Shown piece after piece: positions 9,041 through 16,945 of a stretch of 64,000 nucleotides of DNA (the first letter of the stretch is position 1; each line of letters opens with the position of its first letter). This stretch comes from Arthrobacter sp. SLBN-122. GTDB taxonomy: Bacteria; Actinomycetota; Actinomycetes; Actinomycetales; Micrococcaceae. The notes below the pieces were generated by a model, which was not told the DNA's origin, did not search any database, and saw only the letters and a list, made by a program, of their open reading frames with translations. Location: contig NZ_VFMS01000001.1 of assembly GCF_006715165.1 (NCBI RefSeq), positions 1,612,001 through 1,676,000 of the forward strand. The letters are read 5' to 3'. Position numbers and translations under genes: made by a program.

Positions 9041-9461
9041 TTAAACAGGTTACGGGCGGGGGCGCCTGCGTTGCGCTGTGTGTCTGTGTACTACGACGGG
9101 GGTTGGTGTGCTTGCTGGGTGAGGCGAGGGATAAGCCTCGGCCTGTGAATAGCAATGACACTGAAGCCTTTTGATAGACCGGCAATAAGCCGGTGGCGGG
9201 TGTGGATTGCCCACCGATGCCAGCACTGATAGAGCCGGCTCTGGAACCGTGAGTTTCGAAGCAGGTGAGTCCGAGGCGGTCCCACCGACAGCCCCGTCCT
9301 GGCGAGCGCGTTCCTAGGTCTTCACAAAAGGATTTACTTGAAGAGCTGCCCTGTAGCTGATCGTTTTCGCAGGTGAGCCGGACAGTATGATCGTAAATGA
9401 ACCTAAGCGGGGAACGACTTATCACTTTCCGGACTTCAGCCCGGCACAAAGGGGAGCACTT
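9041..9461. other. Divergent intergenic region between metH and the ATPase operon
   Basis: About 420 bases without a supported gene if the TTG at 9462 is the ATPase start. It contains the structured block at 9106-9335 and must hold the promoters of metH (minus) and the ATPase operon (plus). A strong Shine-Dalgarno sequence AAAGGGGAG at 9448-9456 sits just ahead of the TTG. Confidence 0.6.
9106..9335 (+). ncRNA. Structured non-coding block, candidate 5' fragment of a group II intron
   Basis: Short helices suggest a folded RNA on the plus strand. From 9121, GAGGC pairs with GCCTC (9135-9139). ACCGGC (9178-9183) pairs with GCCGGT (9189-9194). GCCAG (9219-9223) can close a multibranch domain with CTGGC (9299-9303). 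Inside it lie the palindrome AGAGCCGGCTCT, a GGAAC-cgtga-GTTTC hairpin that needs a G-U pair on the plus strand, and GGTG...CACC. The block starts with GTGTGC at 9106, matching the GUGYG 5' boundary of group II introns, and its general look resembles domain I of bacterial introns. No reverse transcriptase or 3' domains follow, so it would be a truncated copy. Alternatives are an unknown structured RNA or leader. Confidence 0.35.
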
Positions 9462-11315
9462 TTGTACATTCAGAGAGTCCAGGTTGAGACGGAGGGGTTC
9501 CTATCTGGATTAGATGTTGAATTTTCGCCTGGCTTAAACGTCATAATCGGCGCGCGAGGGACCGGCAAGACCTCCTTAATAGAGCTCATTCGCTACTGCC
9601 TTGGAGCTGGAGCGTTTACTGAAGATGCTGCAAATCGAGGACGTCAGCAGGCCGTGGCGATCCTAGAAGGGGGAGCTGTCACCGTCACTATGCGGGATGG
9701 TGACTCTTCATTTCTTGTGACGCGATCAGCTTCAGGTCATGTGACCACCACAGGGACAAGGCAACCTACGTGCACCGTTCTCGCCCAAAATGAAGTGGAG
9801 GCAGTGGGCGCCCAAGCGGCGGGCAGACTTCACCTCATTGACCGATTCAGGGCCAATCGAGATGAGACAGCAAAGATGATGAGCAATCTGCTGGCTCATG
9901 TCCGGAGCTTAACGACCGAGATACTGGCCATCCTCAATGACGGCGGCCGATTGTCGGAACAGATAGCCTCGATGTCCGCTGTCACGGCAGATCTTGATGA
10001 GGCAAGGAAGCACCAGCAGCAGCTACTGGATAACGCCCGGGCTACAGAGGATCAGCAGCTCCGGTTGCTGTCGCTCCAACAAGACAGCCAACGTCTCGCT
10101 CTGCGTGAGTCCGTGGTGGACCAAAGCGAATCAAGTGTTGAATCCTTGGCTGGCGCACTGACTCGTTTAGCTTCCGATGCCTCGTCCGTCCTGCAGACGT
10201 GGCCGGCCGACGACCAAGATGATCCACTGACAGGTGCGCGTTTCCTCCTAGCAGACGTAGAGCGCCTGCTCAACACCTCGTTGACACGGTTGGCAGAGGT
10301 AAGAAACAGCCTGCAGGCTGCACGAAACGAAACGGCGCAGCGCCAAGTCCAGGTAGACGAGGCCAGTCGTCAACTTCGGCAAAGTCTTGAAGAGCTTCAG
10401 GCAGGAATAGGTCTTACCACTCGGCGTGTGGTCGAGCTCGAGGAATATCAAGGTCAGCTTTTCGCACTTCAGAACCGGCTATCTGAACGGACGGACAGAC
10501 TGCGGAGCGTCTCAGCACAACGCGATAGCGTCCAGCTCAAGGCAGAGGAACTCCGTGACCAGGTGTATTCAGATCGCCTTGCAATCGTGCGTGAACTGAA
10601 CCGAACTCTAGCTCCCGCTATCCGCATCAGGCTAGCGAAATCGGAAAATTTGGAGGCATATCGCTCTACCATCGTCGCAGCTCTGAGAGGTAGCGGCCTG
10701 CATTACAACTCGCTTGCGCCGATGCTCGCCCAAGCAGCAGCTCCTCACGAAGTCGTTAGTTGGGTTGAGCAAAACAACGCGACTGAACTTGGCGGCGCCA
10801 TCGGTATTTCACCTGACAGAGCCTCCTCCATTATCGCCGCCCTCAGAGCGGGAGGCACCCCTGACATCATCGCCAGCACTGTTGAGGACGGAGTTACGCT
10901 TGAACTCCTTGACGGGCAAGAGTTCAAGGCGAGCGACCGCCTCTCTATTGGGCAAAGATGTACAACAGTTCTACCCATACTTCTTGGTCATCATGGCGAC
11001 CCCCTCATTGTTGACCAACCCGAAGACCATCTAGACAATGCCTTCATCGCTTCTACATTAGTCTCAGCCCTGCAAAGCCGCCAGCCTAGCGACCAGTTTA
11101 TTTTTTCTTCCCACAATGCCAATATCCCTGTGCTCGGAGGAGCAAATCGCGTACTTGTGATGAACTCCGATGGAGACCGCGGTTATCTCACCCATGCGGG
11201 TGACTTGGACGCGCCAGAAATTATTGCGGCCGTCACTGACATCATGGAGGGAGGCGAACGAGCGTTTGCAACTCGTGCCGCTTTCTATCGCAATGAAACG
11301 GTGAGCCGTCGTTGA
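9462..11315 (+). CDS. SMC/RecN-like AAA ATPase of a three-gene signalling operon
   Basis: I place the start at TTG 9462 (617 residues): AAAGGGGAG lies 5 bases upstream, and the protein then opens with YIQRVQVETEGFLSGL, the usual first strand of SMC-like ATPases. The frame is open from an ATG at 9387, giving 642 residues. Walker A is GARGTGKTS (30-38). A long heptad-rich coiled coil follows (roughly 150-390). Then come an ABC-type signature LSIGQRCTT, Walker B LIVDQPEDHLDN and an H-loop FSSHNANIP. This C-terminal set resembles stand-alone ATPases found in phage-defence loci (TrlF-type and relatives). The stop overlaps the next gene, so all three genes are coupled. Codon use and GC are clearly lower than in flanking genes, which suggests horizontal acquisition. 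A sensor or DNA-tracking role is inference. Confidence 0.85.
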   Translation: MYIQRVQVETEGFLSGLDVEFSPGLNVIIGARGTGKTSLIELIRYCLGAGAFTEDAANRGRQQAVAILEGGAVTVTMRDGDSSFLVTRSASGHVTTTGTRQPTCTVLAQNEVEAVGAQAAGRLHLIDRFRANRDETAKMMSNLLAHVRSLTTEILAILNDGGRLSEQIASMSAVTADLDEARKHQQQLLDNARATEDQQLRLLSLQQDSQRLALRESVVDQSESSVESLAGALTRLASDASSVLQTWPADDQDDPLTGARFLLADVERLLNTSLTRLAEVRNSLQAARNETAQRQVQVDEASRQLRQSLEELQAGIGLTTRRVVELEEYQGQLFALQNRLSERTDRLRSVSAQRDSVQLKAEELRDQVYSDRLAIVRELNRTLAPAIRIRLAKSENLEAYRSTIVAALRGSGLHYNSLAPMLAQAAAPHEVVSWVEQNNATELGGAIGISPDRASSIIAALRAGGTPDIIASTVEDGVTLELLDGQEFKASDRLSIGQRCTTVLPILLGHHGDPLIVDQPEDHLDNAFIASTLVSALQSRQPSDQFIFSSHNANIPVLGGANRVLVMNSDGDRGYLTHAGDLDAPEIIAAVTDIMEGGERAFATRAAFYRNETVSRR

Positions 11316-12217
11316 GCATAGATGAAGGATTTGCGTTGCTAGCGTCCCCCCGCTCGAGCGACCGCCTAAAAGGCGCCCGTCTTCTTGCAAAGTCAAAAGA
11401 TTTTTCAAAGCTTCCCGAACTTCGCCAATATGAACGCCAAGAAGCCGACTCGTGGGTGCGGCATACCTTGGCGCGCGTCATCGGCAAATGGCAAGCTAGT
11501 ACAGCCATACCGGATTCAGATGAAAGTTGGATATCCCCCAAGGCGGAGTCCGAGTTAGAGGATATCCGGTCCCAAGCAATACAGAATGTAACTCAAACGC
11601 TACTCCACGAGATGCACCCTCTCTTGGCAGACATCTCTGCAGCAGTAGCCGCCGAGATCTCCCTCCCCTTCGCCGGCAGCCGATCTGCTGCGGCTTTGGC
11701 TAGAACCACTGAGTTTCTTCAAGTTATTCATCGACTTTACGAGGCATCTGCGTCGGCCAACAATGAAGAGTTTGACCTGTCAAGCCTAATCTTAGAAGTC
11801 ATTCACTACTGCGGATACACCGAGGAGCAAGTACTGGCGACAAGACTCGATCCGGTAATCACCGTCGGCGATCCCGGCCTACTGCGAATCGCGTTACAGA
11901 ATGTGATTAAAAATGCCGTGGAGGCAAGTGAAAAAACTGAAGTGAAAGTTCTCGTTAATTGTGCGGTTACGGACAGTTATTCTTGGGTTGTAGTCCTCGA
12001 CGAAGGAGTTGGATTCCCAGAAGGTCATGAACGCGCTTGGGAACCGGGTATCACAAGCAAGTCGAAAGAGACTCACTTTGGATGGGGGCTTCCCATAACG
12101 AAACGCGCCGTCGCCTCACTCGGTGGGACTATCAAACTGGTACCTCGAGAACATAGGGGAATATCGTGTGAGATCCGCTGGCCCTTAGTGGAGATCGTCG
12201 GAAAGGAAACTACGTGA
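11312..12217 (+). CDS. Histidine kinase-like protein with HEAT-like N-terminus and GHKL ATPase domain
   Basis: The gene begins with TTG at 11312 inside a TTGA overlap with the ATPase stop, implying translational coupling. No membrane segment or periplasmic sensor is present, so the kinase is cytoplasmic. Residues 1-65 form a helical stretch that looks like one HEAT repeat (ASPRSSDRLKGARLLAKS, then RQEADSWVRHTLARVIGKW). A dimerisation/phosphoacceptor helix follows with LHEMHPLL, where H99 is the candidate phosphorylated His (H-E-x-x-P-L pattern). The GHKL domain has the N box QNVIKNAVEA (N201), the G1 box DEGVGFP (230-236) and the G2 box THFGWGLPI. The whole is 301 residues. The next gene encodes a receiver domain, so a phosphorelay within the operon is likely. 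Confidence 0.85.
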   Translation: MSIDEGFALLASPRSSDRLKGARLLAKSKDFSKLPELRQYERQEADSWVRHTLARVIGKWQASTAIPDSDESWISPKAESELEDIRSQAIQNVTQTLLHEMHPLLADISAAVAAEISLPFAGSRSAAALARTTEFLQVIHRLYEASASANNEEFDLSSLILEVIHYCGYTEEQVLATRLDPVITVGDPGLLRIALQNVIKNAVEASEKTEVKVLVNCAVTDSYSWVVVLDEGVGFPEGHERAWEPGITSKSKETHFGWGLPITKRAVASLGGTIKLVPREHRGISCEIRWPLVEIVGKETT

Positions 12218-13614
12218 AGGTTCTGCTTATTGAAGATGAGGACCGAAGCATTCGACTTACGTCAGATGCACTTGCGAGAGTTACAACCGTAACTCCTACC
12301 ATTGCCCGCTACAGAGATGCCGCCTTATCAGCCATCCGTTTCGACGAGTTTGATCTGATTCTTTGTGACTTGCGTATTCCCCCAACCGCAAATAGCTTAG
12401 ATATCTCCGAAGAACATGGGCTCGCGGTTCACTCTGAGGCTAGGACTGTCTGCCCTGGCACTCCCATCATTTTCCTAACAGGATTCGCCACACCTAGCAA
12501 CATCACGGATCAACTGTCGTCGGGAGGAGTCGCGGATATTTACGGATTGAATTCCGTGCCAATGGTGCAGTTGTGCCTGAAGAGTGACTTGGCTCGACTG
12601 GACACACTTCTAAGAGGATTCGCTAAAGCACTGTCCGACCTTGACGACTGGTGCAAGGTGGAATCAACTCTCACAATCTCTCCCATGATGGCGAGGGCGG
12701 TGCGCTGTTACGCGAAATCCATCGGTAGTAGATCAGCTGCGGTAACACCACTACAGGGATTATCGGGGGCCGAAGTAGCCACAGCTCGATTTACCGACAC
12801 ACATGGCGGAATCGCTTCCGTATTTGTAAAAGTATTGGATTTCGAATCAGCTCGTGATGAGCTCAATCGCTACCACCAATTTGCCGGCAATCGACTGGAG
12901 CCTGGCTTCTTCGCCCCAGCCCTCACTGCTACCTTTAGCGGCTTACGCAAAGAGGCGGCCCTATTTTCCACCCTCGCAGGCAATAGCTACCGCTCCATCT
13001 TCCAGGTCCTCAGGGAAAGCCCGGAAGCTGGGGCCGAGATAGTCCGACGACTGCAAGTGGGAATGGAGGCCTGGCACAGTCCGACCGTTCCCCATTCCTT
13101 TTCCCTTGCCGATCTTCGACGGGCCCGCATTCCTGACGAAAAGCTTCCCGACGGCATTGCTGCACTGCCTGAGCTTCTCGCGCTAGAAGAAATCTCAGTT
13201 GAAGTCAGGACGGGCGTTATTCATGGAGACCTTCATGGCGAGAACGTCCTAGTGAATGCAAACGGTGGTCCCATGCTGATTGACTTCGGTGATTTGGGCG
13301 TCGGGACCTCTGCCTCAGATCCGATCACACTAGAATTGAGCGTTCTCTTCCACTTGCAGGGACCAGCCCGAGGGTCAGGATGGCCCCAACCCAGAAACCT
13401 TGAATCGTGGTGGGATATAGACCGCTTTGCCGAGGGAGCTCCCCATGAGGAGTTTCTTAGGGCTTGCCGATCGTGGGCTTCAAGTATTGATACTGAAGCC
13501 GCGATCTGCGCGATCGCTTATTCGCATGCGCTACGGCAACTGAAGTATGACGATGTAGATCCAGATATAGCGGTAGCGATAGCAGCTTCAGCTGCTTCGT
13601 TTCTTACTCGATAA
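12214..13614 (+). CDS. Response-regulator receiver fused to an APH/choline-kinase-like phosphotransferase domain
   Basis: The start is GTG 12214 in a GTGA overlap with the kinase gene. Residues 1-120 form a CheY-like receiver: MKVLLIEDED gives the acidic pair E7/D8, D52 in LILCDLRIP is the phosphoacceptor, and T89 lies in FLTGFA. The conserved Lys of strand beta-5 is missing (ADIYGLNSV), so phosphorylation behaviour may be unusual. Residues 190-460 look like a protein-kinase-fold phosphotransferase of the aminoglycoside/choline kinase group: VIHGDLHGENVLV supplies D339 and N344, and LIDFGD supplies the metal-binding D357. I know no standard regulator with this architecture; the kinase-like half is the plausible effector or output. 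The substrate, a small molecule or protein, cannot be read from the sequence. Confidence 0.82.
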   Translation: MKVLLIEDEDRSIRLTSDALARVTTVTPTIARYRDAALSAIRFDEFDLILCDLRIPPTANSLDISEEHGLAVHSEARTVCPGTPIIFLTGFATPSNITDQLSSGGVADIYGLNSVPMVQLCLKSDLARLDTLLRGFAKALSDLDDWCKVESTLTISPMMARAVRCYAKSIGSRSAAVTPLQGLSGAEVATARFTDTHGGIASVFVKVLDFESARDELNRYHQFAGNRLEPGFFAPALTATFSGLRKEAALFSTLAGNSYRSIFQVLRESPEAGAEIVRRLQVGMEAWHSPTVPHSFSLADLRRARIPDEKLPDGIAALPELLALEEISVEVRTGVIHGDLHGENVLVNANGGPMLIDFGDLGVGTSASDPITLELSVLFHLQGPARGSGWPQPRNLESWWDIDRFAEGAPHEEFLRACRSWASSIDTEAAICAIAYSHALRQLKYDDVDPDIAVAIAASAASFLTR

Positions 13615-13733
13615 CGTCGCGCTACCGCACCCCTGATTCTATGGAACGCCTTAGCTCTTCGCTCCAGTTTTCACTTGTGAGTGAAGTAGTTTAGTGAATC
13701 AGCGCAAAACTGTGCACTGCCAACTGAGAGCGC

Positions 13734-14724
13734 CTAAGACTCCGCCGCAGGCGCCGCGAACTGGGCCTCGTACAGCCGCGCGTAAGCCCCGCCAGCGGCC
13801 AACAGCGATGCGTGCGTGCCCTGCTCCACGATCTGCCCGGCTTCCATCACCAGGATGAGGTCGGCGTCGCGGATTGTGGAGAGGCGGTGCGCGATGACAA
13901 TGGACGGACGTCCGGTCGGACCGCAGCGCGCTCATCGCCTTCTGAACCAGCACCTCGGTCCGCGTATCCACCGATGACGTCGCCTCATCCAGGATCAGCA
14001 CCTAAGGCCGGGCCAGGAAAGCCCGCGCAATCGTCAGCAGCTGCTTCTCCCCCGCCGACGCGTTCGCGCCCTCGTCATCCAGCACGGTGTCGTACCCGTC
14101 CGGCAGCGACCGGACGAACCGGTCCACGTACATCGCCCGCGCAGCCTCAAGGATCTCGTCCTCGGTGGCAGCGGGCTGGCCGTACGCGACGTCGTCCCGA
14201 ACAGCCACTTATCCTGCCGCCCCATCCCACACGCGAGCGGAGCTCACGCGGCGGCGCCGGTGACGTCCACGCTATCGAGCGTTATCCGTCCGGCGTCCAG
14301 CTCGTAAACCGCATCATCAGATTCACCAACGTGGTCTTGCCCGCCCCGGTGGGTCCCACGATCGCCTCCGTCTGCCCTTGGTCGGCCACGAGGGAAAGCC
14401 CGGAGATCAGCGGGTTATCAGCCGAACACGAGAACGACACATCCGCAAACACCAGCCGCCCGCGCCCAAAAACCGGCGAAGCAGACGCGGCAGGCTCCGC
14501 AGACTCCCCGTCCTCATCCAGCAGGTCAAACCACCTGCTCGGCAGAAGCCACCCCGGACTACAGCACGTTGGCCATGGACCCAGGCTGCGCCAGAGGCAT
14601 GGTGAACTGCCGCGAGTACTGGATGAATGCCTGCACATCGCCCAGCTGCCTGGCCCCAGACGCCACCTGCGGCCCGCCGACCATGGCGATCCCCATGTAC
14701 ACCAGGTTCCCCAAGGAACGTCAT
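13734..14724 (-). pseudogene. Decayed ABC exporter (MsbA/multidrug type), N-terminally truncated
   Basis: Read on the minus strand, pieces of the last membrane-domain segment (VYMGIAMVGG, then FIQYSRQFTMPLAQPG) lead into a nucleotide-binding domain with FDLLDEDGE, Walker A IVGPTGAGKTTLVN, a Q-loop-to-signature region ([20 protein letters not shown]) and Walker [14 protein letters not shown]. The reading breaks repeatedly: frameshifts near 14560-14600 and 14220-14280, an in-frame TAG at the codon before VLILDEA (about 14002) and another shift near 13900 that puts the AHRLSTI-like H-loop out of frame. The membrane domain upstream of 14724 is gone. An exporter of this class would be an ATP-driven efflux pump; this copy cannot make a functional protein. 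Confidence 0.85.
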
Positions 14725-14752
14725 CCTTCAGTTTGGATAAGTGGCGGAAGTG

Positions 14753-15793
14753 TTACTTGCTGTCTCCGGGAACCCATCCCAAAGCCGGCCCCAGCTTCCC
14801 CGCCATGTCCGTCAGGATCTGGACGTAGTCCTCGTGGTCGAAGCTAAAGGGCAGCGCGAACGCCACCTCATCGACTTCTTGGAATCCCGCGCGCGCATAG
14901 AGCTGCTCGGCGATCTTCTCGCTCGTCCCAATCAGATCAGCTGCGAACAGCATGCCCCGCGGCCCCTGCTGAGAAGCGGTGCGGGGAGTGCGTTCATCCA
15001 CATACCGCTGGTACTTCTCCCGCTGGGTCGGCGTCGCGGAGTCGGTAGGGATCACCACCAAGCCCTGCGACACCCGGGCCGCAGCATGCCCGGAGGCAGC
15101 AGCCGCTTCGCGGAACGCCCGGATCTGCGACTGCTGGACAAGAGCGAAGTCCGGTTCCTGGTCCTTGTCCGGGAAGATCACGCTGCTGGAGAGCAGGTTG
15201 AACCCGTTGGCCCCGGCCCATACCGCTGACTTCGTACTGCCGGCCCCGTACCAAAGCCGCTCCCGCAGGCCGGGCGAGTGCGGCTCCACGCCGTTGGAGA
15301 ACTCCTCCACCACTCCTTGCTTGCCGGAGAATTCACGCACCGGCTCCCCGGCCACCAACCGCGCAAACCGCTCCACCCGGGCGTAGCTGAAGTCCTCCAC
15401 GTCCGCGGTATCCGGGTACAACTCATGCTTCACCGTGTCGTACTGCATCGGCTCACCCACGCTCACTCCGGGATTGATGCGGCCTCCGGCGAGCAAATCC
15501 ACCGTGGCCAGGTCCTCGGCCAGGCGCAACGGGTTCTCCCAACCCAGCGGAGTCACAGCAGTGCCCAGCTCAATGCGGGAGGTGCGCTGACTCGCGGCAG
15601 CCATCACCGCCACAGGGGAAGAGATCCCGAACTGCAGGTGCCGGTGGCGCAGCCAGGCGCTGTCGAACCCCAGCCGCTCCCCCAGTTCAATGATCTGCAG
15701 CGTCGACTCATGGCCGGCAGCTGGGTCAAGAGGATCGAACAGCCCAATCGTGAGAAACCCAAGCTTGCGCAAAGGACGGTCGGGCTGCGGCAT
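14753..15793 (-). CDS. LLM-class flavin-dependent oxidoreductase (luciferase-like monooxygenase)
   Basis: The protein is 346 residues and starts at an ATG preceded by GGAGGAAG. It has the luciferase-like TIM barrel: KLGFLTIGLFDP at the start, ERLGFDSAWLRHRHLQFG, then the family motif RIELGTAVTPLGWENPLRLAEDLATVDLLAGGR. A substrate-variable segment precedes the last helices. Members use reduced FMN or F420 to oxidise small organic compounds. Context is uninformative: a dead ABC exporter lies downstream and an alpha/beta hydrolase is divergent upstream. I cannot decide the cofactor or substrate. Confidence 0.85.
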   Translation of the reverse strand: MPQPDRPLRKLGFLTIGLFDPLDPAAGHESTLQIIELGERLGFDSAWLRHRHLQFGISSPVAVMAAASQRTSRIELGTAVTPLGWENPLRLAEDLATVDLLAGGRINPGVSVGEPMQYDTVKHELYPDTADVEDFSYARVERFARLVAGEPVREFSGKQGVVEEFSNGVEPHSPGLRERLWYGAGSTKSAVWAGANGFNLLSSSVIFPDKDQEPDFALVQQSQIRAFREAAAASGHAAARVSQGLVVIPTDSATPTQREKYQRYVDERTPRTASQQGPRGMLFAADLIGTSEKIAEQLYARAGFQEVDEVAFALPFSFDHEDYVQILTDMAGKLGPALGWVPGDSK

Positions 15794-15967
15794 GGCTTCC
15801 TCCAGGAATCAGGGACGTGGCTGATCCTCAGCCTAGGCACCGGGCCACCGCATGAACCAACATTTCCCGCGGCCCAGCGCCGCATGCAAAGACAACCTTG
15901 ACGGCGCCGTCCACCAAGGCGTTAGGCTCGCCACGAGCCAGCGACGGCGCCGGCACGGGAGGAAACT

Positions 15968-16945
15968 ATGTCACTGCAGGAAATCGAGTTCACGTCCGCC
16001 AACGGCCGGGACACCATCCAGGCGTGGGTCTACGAGCCGATCGGCCAGCCCAAGGCAATCGTGCAGCTGATCCACGGGCTCGGCGAGCACTCCCGCCGCT
16101 ACCTCCACCTCATCTCCACCCTGGTGGACGCGGGATTCATCGTGGTGGCGGGCGACCACTCCGGCCACGGTCGCACGGCGATGCAGCAGGGCACCTGGGG
16201 CGACGCCGGAGAGGATGCCGCCGGCGTGGTGGTTGCCGACGAGGTCACCCTCCAGGCCAAGGCCAGGGAGGCGCTCCCCTCGCTTCCCTACGTGGTGTTC
16301 GGCCACAGCTGGGGATCGATGATTGCGCGCGGCATGGCCGTGGACCCGCGGACGCAGCTGTCCGGCCTGATCCTCTGCGGAATCGCCGCCCAGATGCGCG
16401 GCATCGAGAAAATGGTCGACCGGCCGGAACTGGCGCGGCTTGCCTCCGGCGAGCGCGCTGCGGAGCCCGCACCCCAGGAGCTGGTGGCCCAGTTGTTCGA
16501 CGGCTTCCTGGGCCGCTTCGGCGAGGGCGCCGGCCCCACCGCCTGGGTGGCGCTGGACGCAGACGTGGTCGCCGACCACGGCAGGGACGCCTTCAACAAC
16601 TTCGGCGCACCCCTGAGCGCGCGGTTCCTCCAGGGCTTCGTGGACCTCTACGACCAGGTCACCTCCGACGACTGGTACAAACAGCTCCCCGCAGAACTCC
16701 CCGTCCTGATCCTCGCCGGCGACCAGGACCCCGTGACCAACTACGGCGAGGGCGCGTATCACGTGGCCAACCGCCTGGCGGATTCGGGCCACGCGGACGT
16801 CCGCACCCGCGTCTTCCCCGGCGTCCGGCACGAGGTACACAACGAACCCACCACCCGCGCCGAGACGGAGCGCGAGACGGTCGAGTTCATCCAGCGGGTC
16901 GCGCACCAGCGGCAGGACTCCCCCACACCACCAGCCACAGCCTGA
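15968..16945 (+). CDS. Alpha/beta hydrolase (monoacylglycerol lipase / serine aminopeptidase S33-like)
   Basis: This 325-residue protein has LIHGLGEHSRRY (oxyanion-hole loop), the nucleophile elbow GHSWGS (S114), the acid in AGDQDPVT (D254) and the catalytic His in VRHEVHNEP (H288). The layout matches the Hydrolase_4/monoglyceride-lipase group, cytoplasmic esterases acting on lipid or other carboxylic esters. GGAGG lies just ahead of the ATG. No signal peptide is seen. Its stop codon begins a repeat-like terminator region, and the neighbouring deaminase frame on the opposite strand runs into its 3' end. Confidence 0.9.
   Translation: MSLQEIEFTSANGRDTIQAWVYEPIGQPKAIVQLIHGLGEHSRRYLHLISTLVDAGFIVVAGDHSGHGRTAMQQGTWGDAGEDAAGVVVADEVTLQAKAREALPSLPYVVFGHSWGSMIARGMAVDPRTQLSGLILCGIAAQMRGIEKMVDRPELARLASGERAAEPAPQELVAQLFDGFLGRFGEGAGPTAWVALDADVVADHGRDAFNNFGAPLSARFLQGFVDLYDQVTSDDWYKQLPAELPVLILAGDQDPVTNYGEGAYHVANRLADSGHADVRTRVFPGVRHEVHNEPTTRAETERETVEFIQRVAHQRQDSPTPPATA

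Noticed and set aside
6629..9148. 839-residue open frame on the plus strand opposite metH
   Set aside because: It is antisense to the clearly coding metH and has the composition of a high-GC shadow frame; no domain is recognisable.
9041..9386. Possible cobalamin or SAM riboswitch for metH
   Set aside because: On the metH strand a B12-box-like cactcacctgc-type segment and a CGCCAC segment appear in the wrong order, and no SAM or SAH core was found.
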